Assembly (NCBI GenBank): GCA_023418575.1
Contig: JAEZZM010000035.1
Coordinates: 1 to 64,000 of the forward strand
DNA: 64,000 bases
Direction: 5' to 3'
From: Actinomycetes bacterium
GTDB lineage: Bacteria > Actinomycetota > Coriobacteriia > Coriobacteriales > JAEZZM01
Position numbers and translations under genes: made by a program. Numbering within the stretch: position 1 is the first letter of the stretch; every line of letters starts with the position of its first letter. The notes under the pieces are model-generated. The model saw only the letters and a program-made list of their open reading frames with translations, was not told the origin of the DNA and made no database searches. Positions 33,868-42,560 of the stretch are shown here, in pieces.

Positions 33868-34422
33868 CTAAACTTCCTCTTCTTTGTCTGGGAAAGCTCG
33901 TAGTGCCATAAGGCAAATCTGGCCCGTAATAAGGCCCGTAATAAGGCCAGATACCAAAAGGATAGGTAAGGCCGATAAAACCACAAGATAATTAAAGACT
34001 ATCCCTACCACAATAAGTTGCCCAAGATTATGACAAATGGCTCCTACCACCGAAACCGATATGATAGATATCTTAGTAAACTTAATAAGAAGCAGCATAG
34101 CAATATAAGCGAGAAGAGCGCCCACTAAAGAATAGATAAAAATACTGGGGTTTCCAAATAAAAATGATGTTGCCAGAACCTTAATACACATAATAAAAAA
34201 GGCAGGTGCTGCACCCAAGCTTAACATACTCAGCAGAACTACAATATTGCCCAGCCCCAACTTTACACCTGGAACAGTAAAAGGCAGGGGAATCATTGCT
34301 TCAACATAACCAAATACCAATGCTAAACCAATTAAAACGCCATATAAAGCTATCTGTTTATTAGTCAGCTTCAGGCCTGATGCCTTCTTGTCCTTAGAAT
34401 GTGGGGCTTGAGAACTTGTCAC
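33868..34422 (-). CDS. Gx transporter family membrane protein (EetB-like)
   Basis: A 184-residue protein with five to six membrane helices, of the Hpre_diP_synt_I (Gx transporter) family: ALVFGYVEAMIPLPFTVPGVKLGLGNIVVLLS near the N-terminus and GQLIVVGIVF further on. The family is named after heptaprenyl diphosphate synthase component I, but members next to ApbE and NusG_II proteins belong to flavin-based electron-transfer loci. The start is GTG at 34420-34422; the ribosome site is weak. Its stop is one base from the apbE start. Confidence 0.82.
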   Translation of the reverse strand: MTSSQAPHSKDKKASGLKLTNKQIALYGVLIGLALVFGYVEAMIPLPFTVPGVKLGLGNIVVLLSMLSLGAAPAFFIMCIKVLATSFLFGNPSIFIYSLVGALLAYIAMLLLIKFTKISIISVSVVGAICHNLGQLIVVGIVFNYLVVLSALPILLVSGLITGLITGQICLMALRAFPDKEEEV

Positions 34423-34554
34423 CTAGAATCTCATTTCTTTAGATTATCTCGTATAGACTTACCGCATAGGCTTACTATTGTAACACCCATCAATCTATCT
34501 CAAGGCAGCTAAGAGTCTGAGCACATGACAAAAACAGCTAAGTCTATTCAAAGT

Positions 34555-36387
34555 CTATTCAGAGAGCCAGGTTTGAGCCAGTGAGGCTAAATTATTAGGG
34601 CCAAACTGCAACTTATTCACACGCCGTGCATACATATGGTGCTGATGAATAGTAAAAAGCGGAACTAGCGCTGCATCCGATAAAAAACGGCTTTCTAATT
34701 CAAGGCTTGCATTAAATCGCTCTTGCGCATCACTAAGCCCTGTAAGATGATCAAGCTCTTGTTCTAATTCACTTGAGTTATACGCCATAAAATTAAAGGG
34801 ACTGTCTGTATATATGAAACTCTCAAGAGCGTGTATAAGCTGCGGGTTTTCAAAAGAAAAAGCCTTAAGTGCAAGATCATATTCGCCCTTGCTTAAATTC
34901 ATATAATAGTCTTGAGCCTTACAGCTTATGAGTTGAAGTTCAATACCCCAACTTGCAAACAAAGTCTGAAGTTCTTGAGCAAGAGAATAATAATACGAAG
35001 CCTCTAAAAGCAGCAGCCTTAAAACTATTGGAGATTTTGCTTGCTTTATAAGCTTCTCATACGTGTCCTCAAGCTCAAGATCCTCAAAGAGCTGCCCTAG
35101 CTTTTGAGAACTTAGATCCTCAGTAAGTCCAACTTGCTTTATATCTTGTTGCAAAGAATAGTTATATGCAAATAAAGGCATTAGACTATGCTGTGGCTCT
35201 AGCAGTGGGCTAAGCTCTAAGGCTGAGAAGCTATTTACTTTGCAAAGCTTTGCTAATAAGCGTCTCATCTCTCTGTTTTTAAGCTGTTCAGAGGCACAGT
35301 TGCACAAGAGGTAGATTGAGTTTAAACTTTCAGAAGAAAAAACTTGCTGGCCCTCTTGACTTAGCCACACTTGTGACTGCTGGCTATATGCCTGCCCCAG
35401 GCCATCCCCCAAGCCACGCAGCTCATGAATATTTAAGCATGAAAAATCAAGGTCTCCTGCTTGTAGCGCAAGCGCTACATCTGATTGAGCGCTGGAAGAC
35501 AAAAAATCTCCCTGGAAAAACTCAAACAAGCTACCTCTTAAAGCAGTTAGTCCTCTATCGGATAGCTCCTCTAAGTAAACAGAAGAAAGCTCATTAGTTA
35601 AGGCCTCTTGCTTATCGGAAATATAAAAACTGAGATCAATAGCATCTATCAGTGCAGCCTGAGCATAATAATCTTTAAATCGTTTAAGACGCACACTATT
35701 GGCATTTTGCTCTTCTTCTGTTTGAAGCTCTAGAAAAAAGGGGCCATTTCCGTTAGTGGGAGAAGCAATATCTAGGGGGCAAAGCTGCGGGTGAGCAACT
35801 GTATAAGCAAAAAGAGCAGAGGGCTTATCAAGATCAATTACAAAGGTATAATCATCAGGACAGCTAAGACCAATAAGCTCATGATGCTTTGAGGCTCTAT
35901 AGTCACTATAACCCTTCACCTGTTTAAGAAGGTAAGACTGTGGATGGTTTCTACAAAAGCGCTCAAAGCCCAACTTAAAATTATGTGCAGTAAGCGCTTG
36001 ACCATTATGAAAGCGAGCTCCCGTGCGAAGATGAAAAATATACTGCGTTAGATCTTCATTGCTCTCCCATGATTGACAAGCTAGAGCTTCAAGTTTTTGT
36101 GAGTCATAGTTGATCACAGTGAGACTGTCAAATATAAAAAAGGCCACTTGAAGACTTGACTTATCATAAGTAAGAGCAGGATCAAAACTGAGGGGTTTTT
36201 CTAAGGCAAACCTAAAATTACCACCTGCTACCACCGTTTCTGGTCTAACGGCACCGCTGGCATAAGAAAGTTGAGAGAGCTTTTTAAGACGCTCTTCCTT
36301 GCTTAGACAGCCACTCAAACCAAAGCTGGCAAGTGTTGCAAGCGTAAGTCCTGCGCCAGAAACAAAACTTCTTCTATCTATCTGCAT
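34555..36387 (-). CDS. Extracellular solute-binding lipoprotein (SBP_bac_5 family)
   Basis: A 610-residue substrate-binding protein of the peptide/nickel (family 5) type. The N-terminus combines a twin-arginine-like DRRSFVSGAGLTLATLASF with the lipobox LSGC, so it should be a membrane-anchored lipoprotein. VFILRTGARFHNGQALTAHNFKLGFERF-like sequence near residues 115-150 is the family signature. No permease or ATPase gene is adjacent, so it is an orphan in this window. AGGAGG lies about 11 bases before the ATG. Possible ligands are peptides; the sequence does not say which. Confidence 0.82.
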   Translation of the reverse strand: MQIDRRSFVSGAGLTLATLASFGLSGCLSKEERLKKLSQLSYASGAVRPETVVAGGNFRFALEKPLSFDPALTYDKSSLQVAFFIFDSLTVINYDSQKLEALACQSWESNEDLTQYIFHLRTGARFHNGQALTAHNFKLGFERFCRNHPQSYLLKQVKGYSDYRASKHHELIGLSCPDDYTFVIDLDKPSALFAYTVAHPQLCPLDIASPTNGNGPFFLELQTEEEQNANSVRLKRFKDYYAQAALIDAIDLSFYISDKQEALTNELSSVYLEELSDRGLTALRGSLFEFFQGDFLSSSAQSDVALALQAGDLDFSCLNIHELRGLGDGLGQAYSQQSQVWLSQEGQQVFSSESLNSIYLLCNCASEQLKNREMRRLLAKLCKVNSFSALELSPLLEPQHSLMPLFAYNYSLQQDIKQVGLTEDLSSQKLGQLFEDLELEDTYEKLIKQAKSPIVLRLLLLEASYYYSLAQELQTLFASWGIELQLISCKAQDYYMNLSKGEYDLALKAFSFENPQLIHALESFIYTDSPFNFMAYNSSELEQELDHLTGLSDAQERFNASLELESRFLSDAALVPLFTIHQHHMYARRVNKLQFGPNNLASLAQTWLSE

Positions 36388-36480
36388 CTTAGCGCTAACC
36401 TCCTACAAGTTCCTTAGACTCTATCTAGTATAACTTGTGCCCAAAAGCTAACCTAGAGCCTTCTTTTAGAAGATATAAGA

Positions 36481-36505
36481 AAAGCTCTGGCTGATGCCAG
36501 AGCTT
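36481..36505 (-). terminator. Terminator of the glycolytic/secG operon
   Basis: AAGCTCTGGC and GCCAGAGCTT form a perfect 10-bp stem around TGAT, followed on the minus strand by TTTTCTT. It lies about 40 bases after the secG stop. Confidence 0.9.
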
Positions 36506-36546
36506 ATATCTAAGCTATTCTTGGTTTAAGCTAAACCAGTTAAAAA

Positions 36547-36798
36547 CTAACCAACCGTTCCTACAGGATAAAATATCATGCAGGCAAGCAAAGTTCCAAT
36601 AAAAATAATGGTAACAATAAGCGTAAGCTTATCAAGATTCTTTTCCATCAATGAAGAGCCACCTGAGGTGGAATACATTGAGCTGGCAATCATATCAGAA
36701 ACACCGGTACCTTTACCTGAGTGCATTAAGATCAATATAACAAGGGCAAAACCTGAAATTGCCCAAATAACTAACAAAGCAATAACGAGAGGACTCAA
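36547..36798 (-). CDS. secG: Protein-export membrane protein SecG
   Basis: An 83-residue SecG with two membrane helices (the first within PLVIALLVIWAISGFALVIL, the second within LTLIVTIIFIGTLLACMIF) and the family loop LMHSGKGTGVSDMI. It assists SecYE in protein export. It is the last gene of the gap–pgk–tpiA–gpmI–secG run, a common placement in Gram-positive bacteria. Confidence 0.93.
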   Translation of the reverse strand: MSPLVIALLVIWAISGFALVILILMHSGKGTGVSDMIASSMYSTSGGSSLMEKNLDKLTLIVTIIFIGTLLACMIFYPVGTVG

Positions 36799-36857
36799 TC
36801 TGTACTCCTTGTGACCAACGTAATCTTTAGTAACAAACTAACAATATAACACAGTAT

Positions 36858-38444
36858 TTACTTCAAGGCAAAAAGAGATCTACCTTCCCAGATATCAGGG
36901 GCAGCAAGACCCAATAGATATAACAGGCTGGGAGCAATATCACAAAGTCTACCCTCACGCTCAACCCATGAGGCAAAGCCTAGCTCTTGAGATCCAACAT
37001 AAATGATGGGAACTCTATTAGTGGTATGAGCTGTGAAGGCTTTTTTCTCTCCATCAATTACTTTATACATGAGATCAGCATTGCCATGATCTGCGCTAAT
37101 AAGCATTTCAATATCATGCGCTCTGCATGCATCAACAAGTTTACCAAGACACAGATCAACAGCTTCAACGGCCTTTATTGCTGCCTCTAGCACACCAGTA
37201 TGTCCTACCATGTCACAATTTGCAAAATTTACAATATAGACCTCGGCCTTATCGTCCTCTATTGCCTTGATGAGTGAGTCTGTCAGTTCATAAGCACTCA
37301 TCTCAGGTTTTAAATCATAGGTGGCAACCTTAGGAGAGTGAATAAGAAGGCGCTCTTCACCTACTTTAGGCTCTTCTTTTCCTCCATTAAAAAAGAAGGT
37401 AACATGTGCATATTTCTCAGTTTCAGCAGTATGAAACTGCCTAAGTCCAGCTTGCGATAATACATCAGCTAATACCTGTTTGGGAAATTGCTTGGGGAAA
37501 GCCACAGGGAGCTTTAAACTTGGATCATATTCAGTGAGACAAATAAGCCCTGATAAGCGTGCATGAGAAGCTCTATCAAAGGCATTAAAATCATCTTGGC
37601 TCAAAGCGCTACTTAACTCGCGTGCTCTATCAGGTCTAAAATTGAAGAAGACAGCAAGATCCCCATCTTGCATACCAGTATAATTAAAGGCTGCAGGGAT
37701 GATGAATTCGTCGCTTATCCCCTGCTCATATGAGCTCTTTATATACTCTTGAGGGGAAATAGTTTGCTGATTATTGGCAAACATCAGGCTTTCATAGGCC
37801 TTTTGTACTCTATCCCAGCGCTTATCACGGTCCATAGCATAATAGCGCCCTGAAAGACTTGCTATCTGAGCTTTAAATGCATTTAGATTTTGATCACCAT
37901 GTAACTGAGCTTGATTTTTCTCTAGCTGAGCCAAAAACTCTTGCAAAGACTCAATAAAAGCTAAGCCTGAATAAGGGTCTACATCACGACCATCTAAAAA
38001 AGCATGGATATAAATGCGCGATACCCCACACGAAGCCGCCATCTTTGCCAGCGCCTGTGCATGTTCTAAAGAAGAATGCACACCACCATCTGAGTAAAGA
38101 CCCATGAGATGCAGAGCCTTCTTACTATGCTTTAAGGCTTCAAAATGGCTACATAAGACCTCATTTTTCTCAAGCTCACCATCCTGACAAGCTTTATCAA
38201 TTCTGCTCAGCTCCTGGTAAACTACCTGACCTGCTCCAATATTTAGATGACCAACCTCAGAATTACCCATCTGCCCCTCGGGAAGTCCCACCGCTTTTCC
38301 GTTAGCTGCAAGACTACTGTGAGGACAGCTTTTAAAGAGCTTATCTAAGGTGGGGGTTTGAGCTTGATCAATGGCATTTTGCGGTCCTGGCTCGCCCAGA
38401 GCAAAGCCATCCAAAATACAAAGAAGCGCCTTTTTCTTAGCCAA
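36858..38444 (-). CDS. gpmI: 2,3-bisphosphoglycerate-independent phosphoglycerate mutase
   Basis: A 528-residue Mn2+-dependent enzyme that interconverts 3- and 2-phosphoglycerate. The N-terminal LCILDGFALGEPGPQNAI metal site, QMGNSEVGHLNIGAG with the catalytic Ser, FLDGRDVDP, RYYAMDRDKRWDRV, NFRPDRARELS and the C-terminal ISADHGNADLM all match. The start codon is TTG at 38442-38444, one base after the tpiA stop region, with AGGTAGGG upstream. Length is normal. Part of the glycolytic operon. Confidence 0.95.
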   Translation of the reverse strand: MAKKKALLCILDGFALGEPGPQNAIDQAQTPTLDKLFKSCPHSSLAANGKAVGLPEGQMGNSEVGHLNIGAGQVVYQELSRIDKACQDGELEKNEVLCSHFEALKHSKKALHLMGLYSDGGVHSSLEHAQALAKMAASCGVSRIYIHAFLDGRDVDPYSGLAFIESLQEFLAQLEKNQAQLHGDQNLNAFKAQIASLSGRYYAMDRDKRWDRVQKAYESLMFANNQQTISPQEYIKSSYEQGISDEFIIPAAFNYTGMQDGDLAVFFNFRPDRARELSSALSQDDFNAFDRASHARLSGLICLTEYDPSLKLPVAFPKQFPKQVLADVLSQAGLRQFHTAETEKYAHVTFFFNGGKEEPKVGEERLLIHSPKVATYDLKPEMSAYELTDSLIKAIEDDKAEVYIVNFANCDMVGHTGVLEAAIKAVEAVDLCLGKLVDACRAHDIEMLISADHGNADLMYKVIDGEKKAFTAHTTNRVPIIYVGSQELGFASWVEREGRLCDIAPSLLYLLGLAAPDIWEGRSLFALK

Positions 38445-38445
38445 A

Positions 38446-39249
38446 TTAATCCCTACCTGAATAAGATTTACCTGCTGCTACAACAATATCTGAGAATTCT
38501 TGAGCATCCAAAGAAGCGCCGCCCACTAAAGCGCCATCTATATGCTCTTGCTCAAAAAATAGAGTAGAATTGGCAGCCTTTACAGATCCGCCATACAAAA
38601 TGCGTGTCTTTTGAGCTATATCTTCATCAAAGAGCTCAGCTAAGCTTTCTCTAATCCTTTGACAAACCTTATTAGCATGCTCGGGACTTGCAACTTGATT
38701 AGAGCCAATGGCCCAAATAGGCTCATATGCCACCACCAGATCAAACTTTAGGCTTGAATCCTTTGCATAATTTGAACTTAAGTTCTCAAGAGCAGCCTTT
38801 ATCTGCTGTTCAACAAAATCTTCGCTGCCACCAGCTTGATACACCACCTCTGGTTCTCCACAACAAAGTATGGGAGATATCTCATGTGCGATAAGAGCTG
38901 AGATTTTATCGGCAATCTGTTGATCTGTCTCCAACAGCAGCTGTCTGCGCTCTGAATGTCCCACTATGCAATACTGACAGGGTACAGCCTTAAGCATGCG
39001 TGCAGAAATCTCTCCTGTATACGCCCCATCGTCATAGGTAGAGACATTTTGAGCACCAAGAGAAATGGCTGCCTTATCAAAAGAAATCACATTTGCAACG
39101 CCTTTAAGCGCAAGATGCGTGGGGCAAATGCAGGCCTCACAGTTCCAAGACTCAGACTTATAGCTTAATTCTTGTGCTAGAGCTACAGCCTGAGCATAAT
39201 CTTTATTCATCTTCCAATTGCCTGCTACAAGACTCTTACGCTGTGCCAT
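38446..39249 (-). CDS. tpiA: Triosephosphate isomerase
   Basis: A 267-residue TIM barrel enzyme linking dihydroxyacetone phosphate and glyceraldehyde 3-phosphate. AGNWKMN (catalytic Lys), VGHSERR (catalytic His), AYEPIWAIGS (catalytic Glu) and YGGSVKAAN are all present. The start is the ATG at 39249, overlapping the end of pgk by a few bases, with AAGGTGG six bases before it; a GTG at 39258 lies inside the ribosome site. Confidence 0.96.
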   Translation of the reverse strand: MAQRKSLVAGNWKMNKDYAQAVALAQELSYKSESWNCEACICPTHLALKGVANVISFDKAAISLGAQNVSTYDDGAYTGEISARMLKAVPCQYCIVGHSERRQLLLETDQQIADKISALIAHEISPILCCGEPEVVYQAGGSEDFVEQQIKAALENLSSNYAKDSSLKFDLVVAYEPIWAIGSNQVASPEHANKVCQRIRESLAELFDEDIAQKTRILYGGSVKAANSTLFFEQEHIDGALVGGASLDAQEFSDIVVAAGKSYSGRD

Positions 39250-39251
39250 TT

Positions 39252-40448
39252 CTACCACCTTAGTGCTTCAACGCCCGGAAGCTTAGTACCTTCAACCAAG
39301 TTCATAGAGGCCCCGCCGCCTGTGGATATAAAACTCATTTCGTCGGCAAGATTAAATTGCTTGACCGCTGCTACTGAGTCTCCCCCACCTATAATGGTAA
39401 GCGCCTCTTTATTATCGGCCATTGCCTGAGCAATTGCTTTAGTTCCTCGCTCAAATAAGGGGATCTCAAAAACACCCATGGGACCATTCCAAAAGATTGT
39501 TTTTGCAGAAGCCAAAACCTGCTTATATGCCTCTATTGTTTTAGGGCCAATATCCAAACCCATCATATCTTCTGGTATTGCATCAATGTCCAGACTATCT
39601 ATGCGCGCATCTTCAGCCAAGGCATCTGCCACAATAAGATCTTGAGGTAAAAGCAAATTTACGCCCTTTTTCTGAGCTTGATCCAGCATTTCCTTGCAAG
39701 ACTCAATCCAATCTTCTTGCAGCAAGGAGCGCCCCACCTCGTAGCCTTGAGCCTTTAAGAAGGTAAAGCACATACCACCACCAATGATAAGGCTGTCGCA
39801 CTTATCCATAAGCTTGTTGATTACGCCTACCTTATCTGAAACCTTTGAGCCTCCCAAGACTGCCACAAAGGGTCGGGCAGGATCTTGTGATAAGCCCTCT
39901 AGGTGCTCTAGCTCTTTTTGAAGCAAGAAGCCTGAATAAGAAGGCAGGTATTTGGTGATGGCCTCAACAGAGGCATGAGCCCTATGGCTTACACCAAAGG
40001 CATCATTTACATACATATCTGCAAGCTTCGCTAAAAGAGCTGCAAAGCTTGCATCATTAGCTTTTTCTCGTGGATCAAAACGAAGGTTTTCTAAGAGCAT
40101 AAGCTCGCCTTCATTGAGTGTTTCCGATAAATGAAGGGCGGCTTCACCACAGATATCACTTACAAAGTGCACGGTTCGATCTGGAAGCAGCTCCACTAGA
40201 CGCTGGGCTACAGGCTTCATAGAAAACTCTTCCTCAAAGCCGCTGCCCGCAGGGCGTCCTAAGTGAGACATAAGGATAAGCTTGGCTCCCCTATCCAAAA
40301 GATAGTTAATGCTGGGGAGTGCAGCTTGTATGCGCGTATCATCTGCCACCTTCCCATCTTTTAATGGGGTATTAAAATCAACACGCATAAGCACGCGCTT
40401 ACCGGCACAATCCAAATCCTGTATTGAGTGGGGAGCCACTGTTTGCAT
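39252..40448 (-). CDS. pgk: Phosphoglycerate kinase
   Basis: A 398-residue kinase that makes ATP from 1,3-bisphosphoglycerate. RVDFNTPL, ILMSHLGRPAG, LLENLRF, VNDAFGVSHRAHAS, AVLGGSKVSDK and the nucleotide-binding FWNGPMGVFE and TIIGGGDSVAAV are all seen. AGAGGAAAG precedes the ATG. An intercistronic hairpin separates it from gap. Confidence 0.97.
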   Translation of the reverse strand: MQTVAPHSIQDLDCAGKRVLMRVDFNTPLKDGKVADDTRIQAALPSINYLLDRGAKLILMSHLGRPAGSGFEEEFSMKPVAQRLVELLPDRTVHFVSDICGEAALHLSETLNEGELMLLENLRFDPREKANDASFAALLAKLADMYVNDAFGVSHRAHASVEAITKYLPSYSGFLLQKELEHLEGLSQDPARPFVAVLGGSKVSDKVGVINKLMDKCDSLIIGGGMCFTFLKAQGYEVGRSLLQEDWIESCKEMLDQAQKKGVNLLLPQDLIVADALAEDARIDSLDIDAIPEDMMGLDIGPKTIEAYKQVLASAKTIFWNGPMGVFEIPLFERGTKAIAQAMADNKEALTIIGGGDSVAAVKQFNLADEMSFISTGGGASMNLVEGTKLPGVEALRW

Positions 40449-40477
40449 AGCTTTCCTCTATTCTTGTAATTATTAAT

Positions 40478-40512
40478 CTAAGTGGAGTCTTTTCATGGGG
40501 CTCTCCACTAAG
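40478..40512. promoter_or_regulatory. Hairpin between gap and pgk
   Basis: CTAAGTGGAG (40478-40487) and CTCCACTAAG (40503-40512) pair with one mismatch around a 15-base loop. No T-run follows on the minus strand, so it is more likely an mRNA-stability or processing element between gap and pgk than a terminator. Confidence 0.5.
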
Positions 40513-40556
40513 ATACGTTTATTATGTAGCTACCAAGCCATTAAGCTATTAGCGTA

Positions 40557-41561
40557 TTACTTAGAGCCTAAGAGTTTTACCAGGTCAACCAATCTCATTG
40601 AATAGCCATACTCATTGTCATACCAGGCTATAAGCTTAGCTAGGCTTCCTGATTCATTTACCATGGTTAAAGGTGCATCAAAGATGCATGATGCAGGATT
40701 GCCAATGATATCGCAGGATACAATGGGGTCTTCTGAGTATTCAATATAGCCTTTCATTGCCCCTTGAGCGGCAGCCTTAATAACAGCATTAAGCTCCTCA
40801 GTGCTGGTCTTTTTAGAAAGTTGAACTACCAGATCAACCATGGATGCATCAGGAGTTGGAACACGTGCGGCCATACCATCAAGCTTACCCTTAAGCTCTG
40901 GAATAACCTCAGCTACAGCACGAGCAGCTCCCGTGGTGGTAGGAATGATAGACATAGCAGCAGCACGTGCTCGTCTTAAATCTTTATGCTTAAGATCGAG
41001 AATCTTTTGATCATTGGTATAAGCATGAACCGTGGTCATATATCCTTGCTCAATACCAAATTCATCAACTAAGACCTTAGCCAATGGAGCCAAGCAATTA
41101 GTGGTACATGAAGCATTGGAAACTACAAAGTGTTTAGATGGATCAAAGATATTATCATTAACACCCATAACAATGGTGGCATCTACATCCTTACCTGGCG
41201 CAGAAATAGCCACACGGGAAGCACCTGCTTTAATATGCTGTCCAGCCTGCTCACCTGTTTTAAAGCGACCAGTGCACTCACAAACAACATCTACCCCAAG
41301 CTCTTTCCAGTTGAGCTCCAAAGGATCTCTTGTGCTCAGTCCCTTAATACGCTTGCCATCTACAATTAAGTCTGTGCCATCAATCTCTATTTCTTTATTA
41401 AATTTTCCATGCACAGAATCATATTTAAGAAGGTGAGCTGCAGCTTCTATATTGCTAAAATCATTGCAGGCCACAAGCTCAATATCAGGATCATTAAGCA
41501 TAATGCGAGCTGCGATTCTACCAATGCGACCAAAGCCATTAATACCAACTTTCAGCGCCAT
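40557..41561 (-). CDS. gap: Glyceraldehyde-3-phosphate dehydrogenase, type I
   Basis: A 334-residue NAD-dependent dehydrogenase. VGINGFGRIGR at the N-terminus binds NAD, SNASCTTNCLAPLA carries the catalytic Cys, and HAYTNDQ and WYDNEYGYSMR are conserved. TTGGAGGAATA gives a strong ribosome site. It is the first glycolytic gene of the operon and follows whiA by about 55 bases. Confidence 0.97.
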   Translation of the reverse strand: MALKVGINGFGRIGRIAARIMLNDPDIELVACNDFSNIEAAAHLLKYDSVHGKFNKEIEIDGTDLIVDGKRIKGLSTRDPLELNWKELGVDVVCECTGRFKTGEQAGQHIKAGASRVAISAPGKDVDATIVMGVNDNIFDPSKHFVVSNASCTTNCLAPLAKVLVDEFGIEQGYMTTVHAYTNDQKILDLKHKDLRRARAAAMSIIPTTTGAARAVAEVIPELKGKLDGMAARVPTPDASMVDLVVQLSKKTSTEELNAVIKAAAQGAMKGYIEYSEDPIVSCDIIGNPASCIFDAPLTMVNESGSLAKLIAWYDNEYGYSMRLVDLVKLLGSK

Positions 41562-41615
41562 TATTCCTCCAAGGCTTCCTTGATTATCAGTACCTTAAGA
41601 CCTCATAGTATTGTA

Positions 41616-42560
41616 CTATGCTTCAAAAGTATCACTCAACTTGTACCCACTTTGCTGGGCAAGCTCACTGATGCGTCTTAGCCTATGATTAATTGCTGAT
41701 TTGCTTAAAGGTGGTTGTGCTAATTCTCCCAGCTCACGCAAGCTTAACTCTGGATAGCGCAGACGCAACTTACAAAAATAACTCAAAGCCTGCGATAACT
41801 TATCAAAACCTATAGTTTTTTCTATATGCTCTATCATCTCAATTTGCTGTAGTGCTGCCCTAGAGCTGCGCTTTTGATTAGCTAACTCTGCGTTTACCTG
41901 CCTGTTAATATCAGAGCGCAAGGCTTTAAGCACCCTAACATTTTCAATAGATAAGGCCGAATTATGAGCCCCCATAAATGCCAGAGCATATAAGATCTCA
42001 TCACCATTTTTCAAATACAAAACATGATCTGAACGCCGCGCCAAATATTTAAGCTTAATCCCATAGCTAAGCAATTCTTTTTGCAGGGCAAGGGCAAAAT
42101 CCTTATCAGCCAAGTTAAGCTCAAAGTGAAAATCTCCTTTAGGATGAGCAATAAAACCGCAGCCCAAAAATACTCCGCGCAAAAAGGCACCGGCTTTATC
42201 GGCATCATCTAAAAGATCAGGCTTTATTCCAATATAAACTTGATCTTGAGTGTCGATAATACCGAGCGCCTGTAATACCGTGATCAAGCCTTCCTGCTGA
42301 GGAATACTTACGACATAGGTGCGTGATTTATGTATGCCACTGCGTTTAACAGTAAGCTCTGTTTTTAACCTACAAACTTGGTGGACCAGTTTAATTAAAA
42401 CTCGAGCTAAAGCTCCCGTTTCAGTTGAAACCTCAAGCTGCAAATGAGCATCTATTTGACCGCATGTTTTCATAATGGCAGCAAGCTGCGCAAGATCAGC
42501 CCTTCTTTTAGCAGCCTGAACTCTAGAGAGCTCGTCTTTTACTTCTGCACTAAATGACAT
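41616..42560 (-). CDS. whiA: Sporulation/cell-division regulator WhiA
   Basis: A 314-residue protein with a LAGLIDADG-like N-terminal fold (SFSAEVKDELSRV at the start; RGVFLGCGFI, then FHFELNL) and a C-terminal helix-turn-helix (LRLRYPELSLRELGELAQP PLSKSAINHRL region). WhiA is conserved in Gram-positive bacteria, where it affects cell division and, in sporulating actinobacteria, development. Its start overlaps the end of yvcK by 22 bases, so translation is coupled. Confidence 0.95.
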   Translation of the reverse strand: MSFSAEVKDELSRVQAAKRRADLAQLAAIMKTCGQIDAHLQLEVSTETGALARVLIKLVHQVCRLKTELTVKRSGIHKSRTYVVSIPQQEGLITVLQALGIIDTQDQVYIGIKPDLLDDADKAGAFLRGVFLGCGFIAHPKGDFHFELNLADKDFALALQKELLSYGIKLKYLARRSDHVLYLKNGDEILYALAFMGAHNSALSIENVRVLKALRSDINRQVNAELANQKRSSRAALQQIEMIEHIEKTIGFDKLSQALSYFCKLRLRYPELSLRELGELAQPPLSKSAINHRLRRISELAQQSGYKLSDTFEA

